A stretch of DNA of 64,000 nucleotides from Maniola hyperantus (GCF_902806685.2 NC_048554.1:10974001-11038000); one strand, 5' to 3'. Positions 20,741-31,363 are shown, counted from the first letter of the stretch. Numbers and translations are program-made. The notes: generated from the letters alone by a model not told the origin.

Positions 20741-23700
20741 AACAAATTATGAGCATTCGGTGATTTTTTAAATGCACTTTAGTAATTAGTGCCGTCCGCG
20801 TCTTCGTCGTTCCTTGTATATTATATCCGGTTTTCACAAGTGTAAATTGATAATTCCAAATATTTTATGATAAAAATTTGACACTACCCAAAAATGGATT
20901 AATTAATTAAACACCGGAAATGTTATCTGATATGATATGATGATCGTTAATCATAAATCATAATAATAAATATGTAATGACCTCTCCAGTGCAGCGGCAC
21001 GGTTACTAGTCATATAAAGAAAATGTGATCTCTAAATTAATTAAGATTAAAAAATGTAAAAGTTAGACAGAAATACGTAAATCTCCTCTAGGTTAAAATG
21101 TTACAAGACATCGCCATCACAAGTGTCGAACAAAAACGTGTCAAAGATAAAAACTGTTGCACTAATCGTACGTGTCAATCCCCGGGAATATTTTACCTTA
21201 TTTAAACAATAATTTGAGTAGCCTGTATGGGGGTGTGAACCTGCGAAGGGATAACTCCCGAACAAATATAACGCGTACATTTCGGACCAATATAAACTTG
21301 TCCTGTGTAGGCGTGAAACGGTCAGGTAAGGCTTTTGACACCTAGCTATGACCGTGTGGCGTGAACTTCACCGCGTCTTGTTTAACGTGTAGTTTTTTGG
21401 CTGTTTTATCACGAATATTGGAGACCCTCGTAGAAATATCGACGTCACGAGCAGTCAGAAATGTTAATATTTATATATTGAGAATGCTTACAAAATTATT
21501 TTACTTCGCATTTTATTTCAAATTACCAGATGCCTGTGATTTCTCATGGTCAGTGGGAATTGTTTTGTCTGTTTGGAAGCATCTACTCTACTTGTCAAGA
21601 GTTGATAGATATTAATTGCTGATTGGAAGGAGAATTTAATCAAAAGTTGGAGAATTTTATGTTTTGATGTGGAGAGCTCTGATATTTCAATCGTGAATTT
21701 ACTAAAATTTTCAAACTGCATAAGAAAAATATTCTAAACCTTTGGCTTAGTGTGGTTTAGAATAAGTCGGTTAATCGACCTTTACATGTACATATAATAT
21801 AAATCATTCAATCATACTCGTAAACATAGCAAAATACAACTTTTTTTAAACGATTATTGTAGAAAAGGTCAATCTTTTCCCAATGATAGAAGTTATAAAC
21901 GATTCAAGAATTCCAAGATAATCAACGTCTTAGAACATGAAGGTGAACAAACGGCATTGCCCAATGATATGATAATGAAAACGATTTCGGATTTAATTGA
22001 CTCGATGCCAAACGAAGATCCCATATCGTTTGATAAGATTTATCGGTAATGTAACGGCGAGAAAGAGCAGCCACCTGGCAATGCAAGTGGCGCCAAATAT
22101 AAACTCTGTAACCGTGCCTATTATTAGTTGCTGTGTCATTTAAAACATTTGTTTTGTTATTCAATTGTGTGTAACAAAGAAAAGGTATTGTAATTTTCAA
22201 TCTTCTTACTTGCCTTCTGTGGTTTCACGTTCCGTGCAATCATAATACATATTACCTTTCAAATATACCTAAGCAGTAAGTACTGATACGGTCAAAAATC
22301 TAGGGCTCAAACTGAACATAATGCCTAATACGCCTGTAGAATTAAACTTGCCACATGTTGGATACTACTATGATAGGAGGAAGAACATGCATAACAGCAA
22401 ATTAAGTTTGACGAAAAAAGGAATCTAGAAAATACCTAGAATAATGCTTTTGCAATTCCATAAAATTTCCATAAATTTTGTACTTTATGCAATTCGAATA
22501 AATGATGAGTATAAATATAAGCTACTTATTCAAAGTCTAGAAGCTCCAAGATTAACTTAGGTAACATTAATAACAAATAAAATCCAATACGAAAAACTCA
22601 TGCTTCCTAAAAAGTAGCTTTCTTTTTGTTGGCGTTTGGAATTCAAAATCAAGAAACCAATTCAATACTTAACTGACTAATAAAGGAAATGTGACTTTAT
22701 TGTTATAAAGATACAGTTAGCATTCCAATGTGATTGGGGAGTACAGCTGATATTTGTTGTAGTATTTGATTTTGAGACTTATAAAAAGTGGGGTAAGGTT
22801 GAAATTGTGGTGAATGAGGGTAAAATGTAGTTGGCAGGATAGTAGGCGCCGCGCTTGCCGCCGTGGCGCCGGCTGGCCGCCGACACCTCTTGTATTATGA
22901 ACTAGCCCCGTGACTTGGCGTCGATCAACTAGTACTTGACTCGGCAAATGGACTAATACAGAGTTTCTAAGCAACTGAAGCATACATATATGGGTATTGT
23001 TTAATATTAATGATGCGTTGAATTGTTTTGTTGTATTCTTGATTAGAGAATATTTGTTTATTTAATACCATGTAATTATAGGTACCTATATTCTGTCATA
23101 TGTTTTTTATATTACACTCGTACAACTGCACGCACTACATATTGAAAATTTGGTTCATTACATAATAATTAGGTAACATTTTAATATGGTTTTTATGCTC
23201 AACCTATGACATTTTTGCATTTAATAATAGTTGCGTTACATAAATAATATTCAAATGTTTATAATAATAACTTATATAGTAATAAATTATAGTTGACATA
23301 ATTAAAAAGATTCCATTGAATTGAAATAACATCATCTCTTGTTTTTTTTAAAAGTTGGTTTAAAAGAATAATAAGAGGTTCTATCTAAATCAGTTTTAAT
23401 CTCAATCTAAACTAGTATTAATGTCTATAAAAAAGTGGTCATATATGTATAACTATAATCATGTATGTCCTTTTTTATGAAAAAAAAACACACACATAAC
23501 TACTTATATGAGAACGGATATGTCAATGTTTTGCATCGGGAAACCTCGGCCGCGGTCTCACCAAACATTCTACGAACCGCGACGAAACAAAAACAAGTGT
23601 TTAGAGAGAGACGGACACATCCCACACTCCTACCACAGAGTGAAACATCGATAATTTATGCGAACATCCCTAACAAGAATGCAGTGTGATCTTCCACAAC

Positions 23701-24037
23701 CTGATTTCAACCTTACCACCTATTTACACGTCTTAAAATTGCTTAGCGTTTATTTAAATAAATGCTGCGGTTGAAACAGGTGTTCTGAGCCAAGAGTGTT
23801 TAATTTGGTACACACAAAATTGAATTTTATTCGTTAAAGATAGAGTTTATTTTTGATTGTGTGTAAATGCAGTTATGTCTTTTAGTGTTTGTGTTGTATT
23901 TCATTACTCCCAGATGTGCAGTGGAGTCTCGAAAACGCCTCGCTGTATTTGAGGCGCGGGCTTTGTAATGGAACGCGATGTTGGCAATTAACGAGTGCTT
24001 TGAAATCGACTTCCGATTAATTGTGCATATTATCGAG
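20741..24037. other. Low-repeat AT-rich region
   Basis: This is the longest stretch without recognised transposons. It contains small GC-rich patches at 22840-22945 and 23545-23600 and a few short frames. None has a recognisable domain. It could be an intron or intergenic DNA with regulatory elements. Confidence 0.5.
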
Positions 24038-24185
24038 TTTTTAGGGTTCCGTACCCAAAGGGTGAAACGGGAGACTCCACTGTCCGTCCGTCTGTCCGTC
24101 TGTCAGCAGGCTGTATCTCATGAATCGTGATAGTTAGACAGTTGAAATTTTCACATAATGTGATTAGATATGTATTTCTCGGTCG
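24038..24185 (-). mobile_element. CCAGTCAAGTGCGAGTC repeat, right end only
   Basis: On the plus strand TTTTTAGGGTTCCGTACCCA, (GTCC)n, CAGGCTGTATCTCATGAATC and TGAAATTTTCACATAATGTG appear in order, then homology stops. Confidence 0.75.
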
Positions 24186-24555
24186 GGTAAAAAGACATCA
24201 ACATGTTCTTCCAATTTCAAACACCTTAGAAAAACGTCGATGTTATCGGAAGCACATTAAACTGATACCATCTCCACAGAACAAGTATCGAGCCACAGAC
24301 AATACAAGTAAAAACTAAAAATAACAGGTCCCTTTATAACGGAGCGAAGCGCCGGCGCACCCGTGTCAGTGTGAAGTGACTGACAGGGTGACAGGTAGCT
24401 TATTGTTCGAAATCTTTATATTATTCACATATATTATTATAGGCCGTACATTAGGATTTCTGTGGGTTCTACATACCTACCTATTTCAGTAGGTACTAGG
24501 TAGGAATGCCATACCGAAAACTTTATTGCCAGTAGGTAAAAGAAATCAAAATACT

Positions 24556-24757
24556 ATATGTATAGACCGCTTCAGATTGAAATAGCAATCGGGGTATGAG
24601 GCGGGGAGACGTTCACACCCGCACGTCACCCGCGATCACCCGCACCGGTTAGTTGTTGGTATTAGAATGGAATAAATCGGGTTGTGCGGGGGCTGTGCGG
24701 GTGTGCGAAGCGCTACCTCCGAGATAGCCATTTAGACCTGTCGCGTACTATGGGTAC
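24556..24757. mobile_element. GC-rich foldback MITE (GACAGGTCGAGAT family), longest copy
   Basis: Arms GAAATAGCAATCGGGGTATG (left) and the decayed CCGAGATAGCCATTTAGACC (right). GC-rich CACCCGCACGTCACCCGCG and GGGGGCTGTGCGGGTGTGCG lie inside, with about 35 bp of extra AT-rich sequence at the centre (24650-24690). Confidence 0.7.
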
Positions 24758-24769
24758 CTACCAAAAAAG

Positions 24770-25110
24770 CTGTAAGCATTCTAGCACCTTGGGACCCCAA
24801 CGTCTACCCTCAACGTTTTTCGAACTAGTGGCAATGAGCCCTGGACTAGAGCTTCTTATCCCACTGAACTATGTTGGTCACTCTGGTTCTCCTACTACTC
24901 GGTTCTGATTTGATCACGTGAAGAAACTCTAAGCATAGCTCCAATGCCCGTTGAGTGATTCTGAGCTTACTTATGAGGCGGAAGGCCCTTAATTAATTAG
25001 CGACCATGTCTCAGATCCATGCCACTGGCAACACGCACTATTCAATGATTTTGGTCTGCTTGATGACTTTGCAATGCGGAACTTTGGACGAGAAGACATC
25101 TCGAAGCTTC
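24770..25110 (-). mobile_element. RTE-type LINE, C-terminal fragment
   Basis: The minus strand gives SSRDQIRTE followed by RRTRVTNIVQ in another frame, and TGGGGTCCCAAGGTGCTAGA. Same family as 17858, with several frameshifts. Confidence 0.75.
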
Positions 25111-25498
25111 CCGGTAGGTAGCTGTATGTTACTTACAATGAAATCTTTATTAGGTACTAAAGTCGGTAAAAGAAATTAAATTACCAAAAAGTCACTCATA
25201 GCTAGTAAAAAGCCCCGCGAGATTACAAAGGCGGTCCCCCGGTTCACCTGATAGCTTATACATTAGTTTTTCTAACATAAGTCACTGTAACCTACATCCC
25301 GGCGCGCACCTGCGAGAATCCTTTCGTTTTTTGTGCCTACACCTGCACGCCTGCACCTCTGTGCCATTGTGCAAGGGAGACCTACAAATTTATAGAAATG
25401 GCAAGATTCTTCAGAGAAGAAGTGATTGCTAATTTTCAAAAGTTACTTTGTCTATTAACTTTACTCATAAAGTACATAATTCATACTCCATATCTTCT
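25111..25498. other. Spacer, no gene recognised
   Basis: No supported feature. Confidence 0.5.
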
Positions 25499-25756
25499 TC
25501 TTATATATATATATATATATATAAAAAAGGAAAAGGTGACTGACTGACTGACTGAATGACTGACTGACTGACTGACTGATCTATCAACGCACAGCTCAAA
25601 CTACTGGACGGATCGGGCTGAAATTTGGCATGCAGATAGCTATTATGACGTAGGCATCCGCTAAGAAAGGATTTTTGAAAATGCAACTCCTAAGGGGGTG
25701 AAATAGGGTTTTGAAATTTTGTAGTCCACGCGGACGAAGTCGCGAGCATAAGCTAG
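25499..25756 (+). mobile_element. Lep1-type Helitron, full length
   Basis: Starts at a TC before an (AT)n tract, then (GACT)n, the conserved body and GCGAGCATAAGCTAG|T. It is followed head-to-tail by another Helitron with no spacer. Confidence 0.85.
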
Positions 25757-25945
25757 TTAATATTATAAATGCGAAAGTGTGTCTGTCAGTCCTGCTAGCT
25801 TTTCCGTTCAACCGAATTTGACGAAATATGGAGCTTGCATTCCGAGAAAGGGCATAGACTACTCTTTATAACGCAAAATCAAAGATTTCCCACGGGATTT
25901 TTAAACACCTAAATTCACGCGGACGAAGTCGTGGGTATCATCTAG
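25757..25945 (+). mobile_element. Helitron (TATAAATGCGAAAG family, CTGCTAGC variant)
   Basis: TTAATATTATAAATGCGAAA, CTGCTAGCTTTTCCG, GAATTTGACGAAATATGG, then GTGGGTATCATCTAG|T. Its 5' TC dinucleotide was lost at the junction with the Lep1 copy. Confidence 0.8.
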
Positions 25946-26083
25946 TATAAAATACCATCATCATCATGATCAAATCATCGCCGCCTTACCTATCTCCCTG
26001 CTATACGTATCACAGTTCACAACTGGTCCTCAAACCCATTACGACCACCCTCGATGTGCTGAAGAACGACTCAAGAACTCTAA

Positions 26084-26691
26084 AGGTAGCATTCGGTTCT
26101 TTGGCGACCGCGACGAGCGACTTCGACCAGCGACTACGTGACCATGGTCGCCTGTCGCAAGGCGACCCCTAGCTTTCGGATGTCAGCGACCGCGACATCG
26201 TCAGTCTTCCCGCAGTTTTTATGTGTAACGGTTTGTGTTCTATTGTAGTACGATATGTCGGACAATTTCTCCGGAGCGAAAAAAGTTATTCAACAGCTAT
26301 TGGAGGATGAGGAAGATGATGATAATCTTATCATGTTATTATCTATGCCTCCGGAAAAAAGTATGAAGATCGACTTAATTTTCACATTGCGAGAAGAAGA
26401 GGCTTGCTTTCAAATACCCACTCATAAAACGACATTTAATTTATGAAGAAGAAAAGTTCCGAAAATATTTGCCATTTTGATGTGCTTCTCGCCTTCGTCG
26501 CGCGACGGCACTGGTTCCGGAGCGACTGGGTCGCGGTCGCCACGCTGCTCCCTGGCCCCGCTCACCGTTCGCGCGACGCGGTCGCGGGATTTGTTTAGTG
26601 TTCCATATAAGTTAATACTAAGCAGTGGGTCGCGCGACGCGGTCGCGGGTCGCCGTCGCGCGTCGCTGTCGCTAAGAACCGAATGCTACCT
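26084..26691 (+). mobile_element. PIF/Harbinger transposon derivative, 608 bp, TSD TAA
   Basis: The termini are AGGTAGCATTCGGTTCTT and AAGAACCGAATGCTACCT, perfect inverted repeats of 18 bp. TAA flanks both sides (26081-26083, 26692-26694), the 3-bp target typical of PIF/Harbinger. GC-rich GCGACCGCGACG words fill both subterminal regions. The centre is an AT-rich remnant of a transposase N-terminus. It is internally deleted and non-autonomous. Confidence 0.85.
26255..26446 (+). pseudogene. Harbinger transposase N-terminal remnant
   Basis: A 63-codon frame starts MSDNFSGAKK and runs through an acidic stretch (EDEEDDDN, residues 17-24) and a leucine-rich segment. In the third frame after a shift near 26410, HLIYEEEKFRKYL appears. 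This resembles the Harbinger/HARBI1 region just before the FRM motif (family knowledge). No catalytic domain remains. It lies wholly inside the 26084-26691 element, which supports the assignment. Confidence 0.6.
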
Positions 26692-26716
26692 TAAATAGTG
26701 GCCTATCCACTGCAAC

Positions 26717-26861
26717 CAGTGGCGTGCTGGTCATAGAGGCATAAATGCACTGCTTACCCCAGTTATAATAGCTCAATGCATATTTTTCATTATGACCTGC
26801 CAGTAAACAGGTTCTCACCTAACTAATGCCTACCCTGGCTTCAAACCCTGTGCACGCCACT
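26717..26861 (+). mobile_element. MITE, terminal CAGTGGCGTGC / GCACGCCACTG
   Basis: 11-bp inverted termini bound a 145-bp AT-rich interior with GCATAAATGCACTGCTTACC and CCTACCCTGGCTTCAAACCC. Other copies lie at 17099, 54823 and 55744. Confidence 0.8.
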
Positions 26862-27349
26862 GACTACAACATCAACTTATTCAATAAAGTGTATGTCTCC
26901 GCTTTTCCGTAAAGTTTATTCTAAGGAAATCGCATAATTATATGTCTGGAGAAACTGTTCTTCTTTGCATTGAAAAGCGTATAGTTGATAAAAGATAAAT
27001 GAACGTTATTACTTGTTGTAAACTTGTGACGTATCTAAACATTGAAAGCTCTACAGAACATAATCTTTTTCGACCAGTGTGTGAAGGTCGATACTCAAAT
27101 TTTTTTCATCAAAGGTGTGATTCCAGAGCCGATTAAGAAGCTTTTTTGAAACACAAATTGCCTATGTATATTTTAATAAAATATATTGTTATAAGGTACG
27201 TTCATTTAAATCCAGGTGTTATTCAAATTTAATCATGCATAAATAATTTCGGGAAGCTACGCCTAACCCCGTGATGGTAAAGTGGTTAAAACTCTGAAAT
27301 CCTGACTTCGTAAAGTCAAAAACTCTCAGTTTTCTTATAAATTTAAGGT
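26862..27349. other. Spacer, no gene recognised
   Basis: No supported feature. Confidence 0.5.
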
Positions 27350-27359
27350 ACTTACATGG

Positions 27360-27669
27360 CTGTGATAGCCTAGTGGTTTGGACGTCCGCCTTCTAATCGA
27401 GGTCGGGGGTTCGATTCCGGGCACGCACCTCTAACTTTTCGGAGTTATGTGCGTTTTATGTAAATTAAATATCACTTTCTGTAACGGTGAAGGAAAACAT
27501 CCTGAGGAAACCTGCATGCCTGAGAGTTCTCCATGATGTTCTCAAAGGTGTGTGAAGTCTACCAATCCGCACATGGGCCAGCGTGGTAGACTATGGCCAA
27601 AACCCTTCCCTCTGAGAGGAGACCCGTGCTCTGTAGTGAGCCGGCGATGGGTTGATCATGATGATGATG
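27360..27669 (+). mobile_element. Full-length tRNA-derived SINE with 10-bp TSD
   Basis: Box A TAGCCTAGTGG (27366-27376) matches TRGCNNAGYGG, and box B GGTTCGATTCC (27408-27418) is a perfect RNA polymerase III internal promoter element. The body ends in (GAT)n. ACTTACATGG flanks it at 27350-27359 and 27670-27679. It is the best copy of the family in the window and could in principle still be transcribed by Pol III. Mobilisation would need a LINE enzyme. Confidence 0.95.
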
Positions 27670-27679
27670 ACTTACATGG

Positions 27680-28119
27680 TAAAATAATCGCACGCTTTAC
27701 GGCAAAGGAATTCATAGTAGGTAGGTAGTTACGGAAACCTGCATAGTGTGTGATCATATCATCATATGTCAAAAGAAATCTGGGATGTGTGCAGACATCC
27801 AACTTGTACAGGAGAAGCCATAGCTCTTTCCTGTGATAAGAGGTCTCTGTTAAACCGTGGGACTATAGGCCCCTGGACATTAGGCTCTCTATCAAATTGA
27901 GATGATGGTTATGTCAAAAATAAATTATTTCTTAGGAACTATTAAAATATATAAGTAGGGTTTACCAAAATTCGCAAAATCCACGTACGCTGTGAGTTTT
28001 AGGTTTGCTTACCATTTTAAATCATCGATTTGACTAAAAGTTACACTTTTATGACGTCACATCAGTGTATTTTATACAAGCTCCCTTACTGATAAAAAGT
28101 CGCTGATTGGACACGTAGT
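27680..28119. other. Spacer with possible old LINE tail
   Basis: 27775-27905 (GGGACTATAGGCCCCTGGAC, then AATTGAGATGATGG) has the flavour of a decayed LINE 3' end. Otherwise nothing is recognised. Confidence 0.4.
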
Positions 28120-28250
28120 CATCATCCCTATAATTATAAATAATATCTGTCCCGGCTTTACTCACGTGTTTAGCCCGACTAGTTTCGAACCCATCCGAGG
28201 TCCTTTTTCAAGGGAGTCAGTTCGCGCACGCGCCGCGGTTGTGACTGCCT
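28120..28250. repeat. Dispersed repeat, CGACTAGTTTCGAACCC segment
   Basis: TCTGTCCCGGCTTTACTCAC, GACTAGTTTCGAACCCATCC and TTTTTCAAGGGAGTCAG form a segment I recognise as common in lepidopteran genomes. Its class is unknown to me. It directly precedes a MITE fragment. Confidence 0.45.
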
Positions 28251-28255
28251 AAACT

Positions 28256-28335
28256 AGAAACGTCACCCGCGCTGTCCTGCACTGGGTTAACGCGAGGGCT
28301 GTGGCCATCTCGACCTGTCGCTTACTATAGTATAA
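28256..28335. mobile_element. GC-rich foldback MITE, right half
   Basis: ACGTCACCCGCGCTGTCC and GGCCATCTCGACCTGTCGC are present; the left arm is missing. Confidence 0.65.
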
Positions 28336-28787
28336 GTCCCGCAAATTGCTAATGCGTGTGGCCGCCATTTTAGTGAAATCAGCACTAGGCTGAAGTTTGG
28401 AGCTGATGGTATATTTTATTTCGGCTGACGTCAAAATGACGTCATTTCGATGTTAATGAGACACGGTTTCAGCGCAATAGCAATTTGCGGTACTTATAAT
28501 AATAATATTAAGATTGTTTGCGTGTGGCAGACGCACAACCGCACTCGAAATCACACCGGGAACCGCACTGAAGACTCTAATCACGAGTCCTGTGAGGTCC
28601 AAACGCACAAAAAGCCCCGGCCCATTTGACTAATGATCTCATCAATTTCTCGGCAAATTCCTTCCGAGCGCGGCACATGCAGCACATGTCATCGTGTGAC
28701 ATAACGACTTGCGTTTCCGGTGCCAGTGCGAAACGCTGCCGGAGCTGGTGTTAATGAGGATTTTACTCAGAGACTTTGACTAAATTA
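28336..28787. other. Spacer, no gene recognised
   Basis: Contains TGACGTCAAAATGACGTCA (28427-28445), two CRE-like TGACGTCA words in close succession. Otherwise unremarkable. Confidence 0.45.
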
Positions 28788-29015
28788 TCCATACTAATAT
28801 TATAAATGCGAAAGTGTTTCTGTCTAACCGTCTATCTGTCTGCTAGCTTTCCACTGCCCAACAGTTTAACCGAATTTGATGAAATTTGGTACGAAGTTAG
28901 CTTACATCCCGAGGACGGACATAAACTACCTACTTTTTATCCCGGAAAATCAAAGAGTTCCCACGGGATTTTTCAGACCTAAATCCAAGCGGACGAAGTC
29001 GCGGTCATCATCTAG
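28788..29015 (+). mobile_element. Helitron, CTGCTAGC variant, full length
   Basis: Flanks fit a Helitron: A|TCCATACTAATATTATAAAT at the start and GCGGTCATCATCTAG|T at the end. Inside are GAATTTGATGAAATTTGG and AAATCAAAGAGTTCCCACGG. Confidence 0.9.
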
Positions 29016-29480
29016 TCATTATATGAATGCGAAAGTGTGTCTGTTTGTTAGTTTTTCGTTTTTCCTTTAATCACGTTGAAACGCAACGGAACAACGGATC
29101 GATGATTTTTAGGATTCCATACCCGACGGGTACCAAGGGACCCTATTACTATACCTCTGCTGTCCGTCCGTCCGTCCGTCTGTCTGTCAGCGGGCTGTAT
29201 CTCGTGAACCGTAATAGGTAGAGTTTAAATTTTCACAGAATGTGTATTACTGTTGCCGCTATAACAAAAAAAAAATAAGAATTTCAAAATAGCCGCCATG
29301 AAAAATTAAACAAATTCAAAAGTGTTATTTTCTTGTACGATTGTACCTACGGAACCTTTCGTGTGAGTTCAACTCGCACTTGACTGTTTTTTGCATCGGT
29401 ATAGTTAAAGACCTGTACATCAGTGGCATAGGCATACTTTTTATCCGGAAAATCCAAGAGTTCTCACGGGATATTTAAAA
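29016..29480 (+). mobile_element. Helitron (GTTTGTT variant) split by another repeat
   Basis: The left part (29016-29104) runs to AACGGATCGATGATTTTT. The right part (29389-29480) resumes at TTTTTTGCATCGGTATAGTT. In intact copies these are contiguous. The 3' terminus is missing. Confidence 0.8.
29105..29388 (-). mobile_element. CCAGTCAAGTGCGAGTC repeat nested in a Helitron
   Basis: Plus-strand TTTTTAGGATTCCATACCCG, (GTCC)n, GTATCTCGTGAACCGTAATA, GCCGCTATAACAAAA and TCAACTCGCACTTGACTG give a complete minus-strand element. Runs of T at both joints blur the target site. Confidence 0.8.
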
Positions 29481-29832
29481 GAATTTAAAGTGTAAAGCAA
29501 TACGCAATGGTCACAAATGTTGACTCTACTTTAGCACAGATTAACTAAAGTCGTATCCACACTAAATAGTCTGGATCCTCAACCGAGTTCCCACTAAGCT
29601 GTAACATATCTGTTTACACCGACTGGTGCGGGAAAAAATTAACATAACTTAAAATACGACAATTTGACAGCCAATGAGCCGGATGCCGCTTTTAATTAGT
29701 TCAAATTGCTCGCATTTTATCTCTCTTTAACTTGAAGCGAAAGAAATTAAGCTGTCGATGAAAAAATCTTTCGTAAGTTAGCGTTAATTTTCAAATGATT
29801 TGTGTTCATAGTCAATGTTCCATTATTGGAAT

Positions 29833-29895
29833 TACTAATTACAATAATTAGTAATAATTACAATAAATAGTAATAATTACAATAAATAGTAATAA
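29833..29895 (+). repeat. Short tandem repeat, about 19-bp AT-rich unit
   Basis: AATTACAATAAATAGTAAT-like units occur about three times in succession. No other feature lies between 29481 and 29904. Confidence 0.75.
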
Positions 29896-29904
29896 CCTGA
29901 AAAC

Positions 29905-30232
29905 CTGCTCATGTTCCTTTGACTGCAATCTCACATGGTGGTAAGTGATGATGCAGTCTAAGATGGAAGCGGGCTAACCTCGAAGGGGTGTGGCAGTTTT
30001 GTCCCTTTGCTTTGGTTTCTACACGGCATCGTACCGGAACGCTTAATCGCTTGGCGGCATGGTTTTGTCGGTAGGGTGGTAACAAGCCACGGCCAAAGCC
30101 TCCCCCCAGACCAGACCAGAAGTTTTGATATTATAAAATTCGAAACCCCTGCCAGGAATCGAACCCAGGACCTCCCACTAATAAAACCACACTGCTTACT
30201 ACTGCGCCAGAGAGGTTGTCGATTATAGGACA
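29905..30232 (-). mobile_element. tRNA-derived SINE, second family, full length
   Basis: On the minus strand box A TGGCGCAGTAG (30199-30209) and box B GGGTTCGATTCC (30155-30166) head the element. The body has AGGCTTTGGCCGTGGCTTGT. The 3' end is TCTTAGACTGCATCATCACT, then CCACCATGTGAGATTGCAGT. Two 3' relatives lie at 44118 and 17230, and plus-strand tails at 33222 and 34970. Frames of 91 and 73 codons here are not genes. Confidence 0.8.
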
Positions 30233-30299
30233 AAGTATAGTAGCGGACAATGTTTGGTTAGGTAGATTAGAGCAATAATTTGTCTATCATCATCACCCA

Positions 30300-30510
30300 A
30301 TCTTGTCACACTGTGACTCCTTGGGAAGTGCGAACTCATTGTTTTCTCCCAACGAGTCACACTGTTACTAGTTGCAACTTTTTATTCATTGTAATTCCCA
30401 ACGAGTCACAACTCACACTGTAGCTTTTGGGTGTGACTCGATGGGATTTTTTTCGATGGATTCCCAGTGAGTCACACTGTTACACGGTTGGGTGTGACTC
30501 GTTGGGAACC
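30300..30510. repeat. Cluster of six direct and inverted AACGAGTCACAC motifs
   Basis: Forward TCCCAACGAGTCACAC-like words lie near 30352, 30402 and 30466. Inverted GTGTGACTCG(T/A)TGGGA words lie near 30433 and 30491, with a weaker TGTGACTCCTTGGGAA near 30311. The outer pair could form the arms of a MITE of about 150 bp. The motif is not seen elsewhere in the window. Confidence 0.75.
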
Positions 30511-30516
30511 TATCGT

Positions 30517-30700
30517 AGCGTAGATGGATGATGGTAGATGATGTTTGCATAAAAAGTTATGCAAACATCATCTACCATCCATAAGTGTATTTCATTCTCT
30601 TGAATTTAACAAAAGTGTTACATTCAAGAACATGAAATACACTTTCAGGAGTTACATCTGTCCATACAGATGTAGCTCCTGAAAGTGTGTAATGTTTAGA
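30517..30700. repeat. Three consecutive hairpins
   Basis: Hairpin 1 (about 30522-30583) has a stem of at least 22 bp around GATGATGTTTGCATAA and a 4-nt loop. Hairpin 2 (about 30586-30646) pairs AAGTGTATTTCAT with ATGAAATACACTT. Hairpin 3 (about 30640-30690) pairs CACTTTCAGGAGTTACATCT with its complement with one mismatch around a short CCAT loop. The arms of 2 and 3 share ACACTTT. No protein frame. Confidence 0.8.
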
Positions 30701-30711
30701 ATTATTAATAG

Positions 30712-30878
30712 CTACTTGTAAGGCGTTTACTCGTTTATAAATAAATAGGTGCGGAGCAGATGGCCAAGGATATCCTGCGCGGCAGATTACTGCCGCTAAG
30801 GGGTGGTCACAGAGCTAGCTGTTGAAAACTATGTTACTTTGATTTGTAAGACCTTGTTCAGAAATGCTACTGCGCGCA
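30712..30878 (+). repeat. Duplicated segment, copy 1 (no MITE)
   Basis: Shares ACTCGTTTATAAATAA, GAGCAGATGGCC, GGATATCCTGCGCGGCAGAT and ATGTTACTTTGATTTGTAA with copy 2 at 31364. It lacks about 45 bp around 31455-31490 and the MITE present in copy 2. Confidence 0.8.
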
Positions 30879-31312
30879 TAGGTGCAGCGGTGACAGACTT
30901 GTGGTTAAGACGCCGGCTTCGTAGTCGGGGTCCGGCGTTCGATGATCGATCCCGGGCACTTACAGAAAGTCCTTACATCGGCCTTTAAAATGACATTTCA
31001 GCTTTGTAGAGCGTTTTCTCTGTCACTCATACCTATGTGACGTTTTGTCGGTCTCAACGTCAACGACAGGGAGAACGCTGTACAAATCTGACATTACTTT
31101 CTACCGCATACTAACCTGCGAAGGAACGGTGAAGGAAAACAGTGTAAGGAAACATGCATGCCAGTTCTCCATAATGTTCTCAGCGCTGTGTGAAGTCTAC
31201 CAATCCACATTCCACACATAGCCAGCGTGGTAGGTTGTGACCAAACCCTTTTCATTCAGCGAAGGAGCTCCTTGCTGAGTAATGACGATAGGTTGATCAT
31301 CATGATGATGAT
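30879..31312 (+). mobile_element. tRNA-derived SINE, split by a MITE
   Basis: The decayed head (GACTTGTGGTTAAGACGCCG, GATCGATCCCGGGCA) is followed by a MITE (30966-31112). The body then resumes (GAACGGTGAAGGAAAAC, TCTACCAATCCACA, AGCGTGGTAGG) and ends in (GAT)n. Confidence 0.8.
30966..31112. mobile_element. MITE with TTTGTAGAGC / GCTGTACAAA arms
   Basis: TACATCGGCCTTTAAAATGA, TTTGTAGAGCG and the central TGTGACGTTTTGTCGGTCTC match the copies at 42347 and 55203. It lies inside a SINE. Confidence 0.75.
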
Positions 31313-31363
31313 GAATTTGTGCTTGTCCCAAAGTGTCAATATTTAGTCTACCTTCAGATTTAT

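Noticed and set aside
27360..27430. Possible tRNA gene
   Set aside because: Box A and B are intact but no acceptor stem pairs, and the sequence continues into a SINE body with a (GAT)n tail and TSD.
28427..28445. Pair of TGACGTCA words as a cAMP-response enhancer
   Set aside because: Two 8-bp palindromes alone are weak evidence and no promoter or gene is nearby.
30517..30700. MicroRNA cluster
   Set aside because: Loops of hairpins 1 and 3 are only about 4 nt, too short for usual pre-miRNA, and the stems are too perfect. A palindromic element is more likely.
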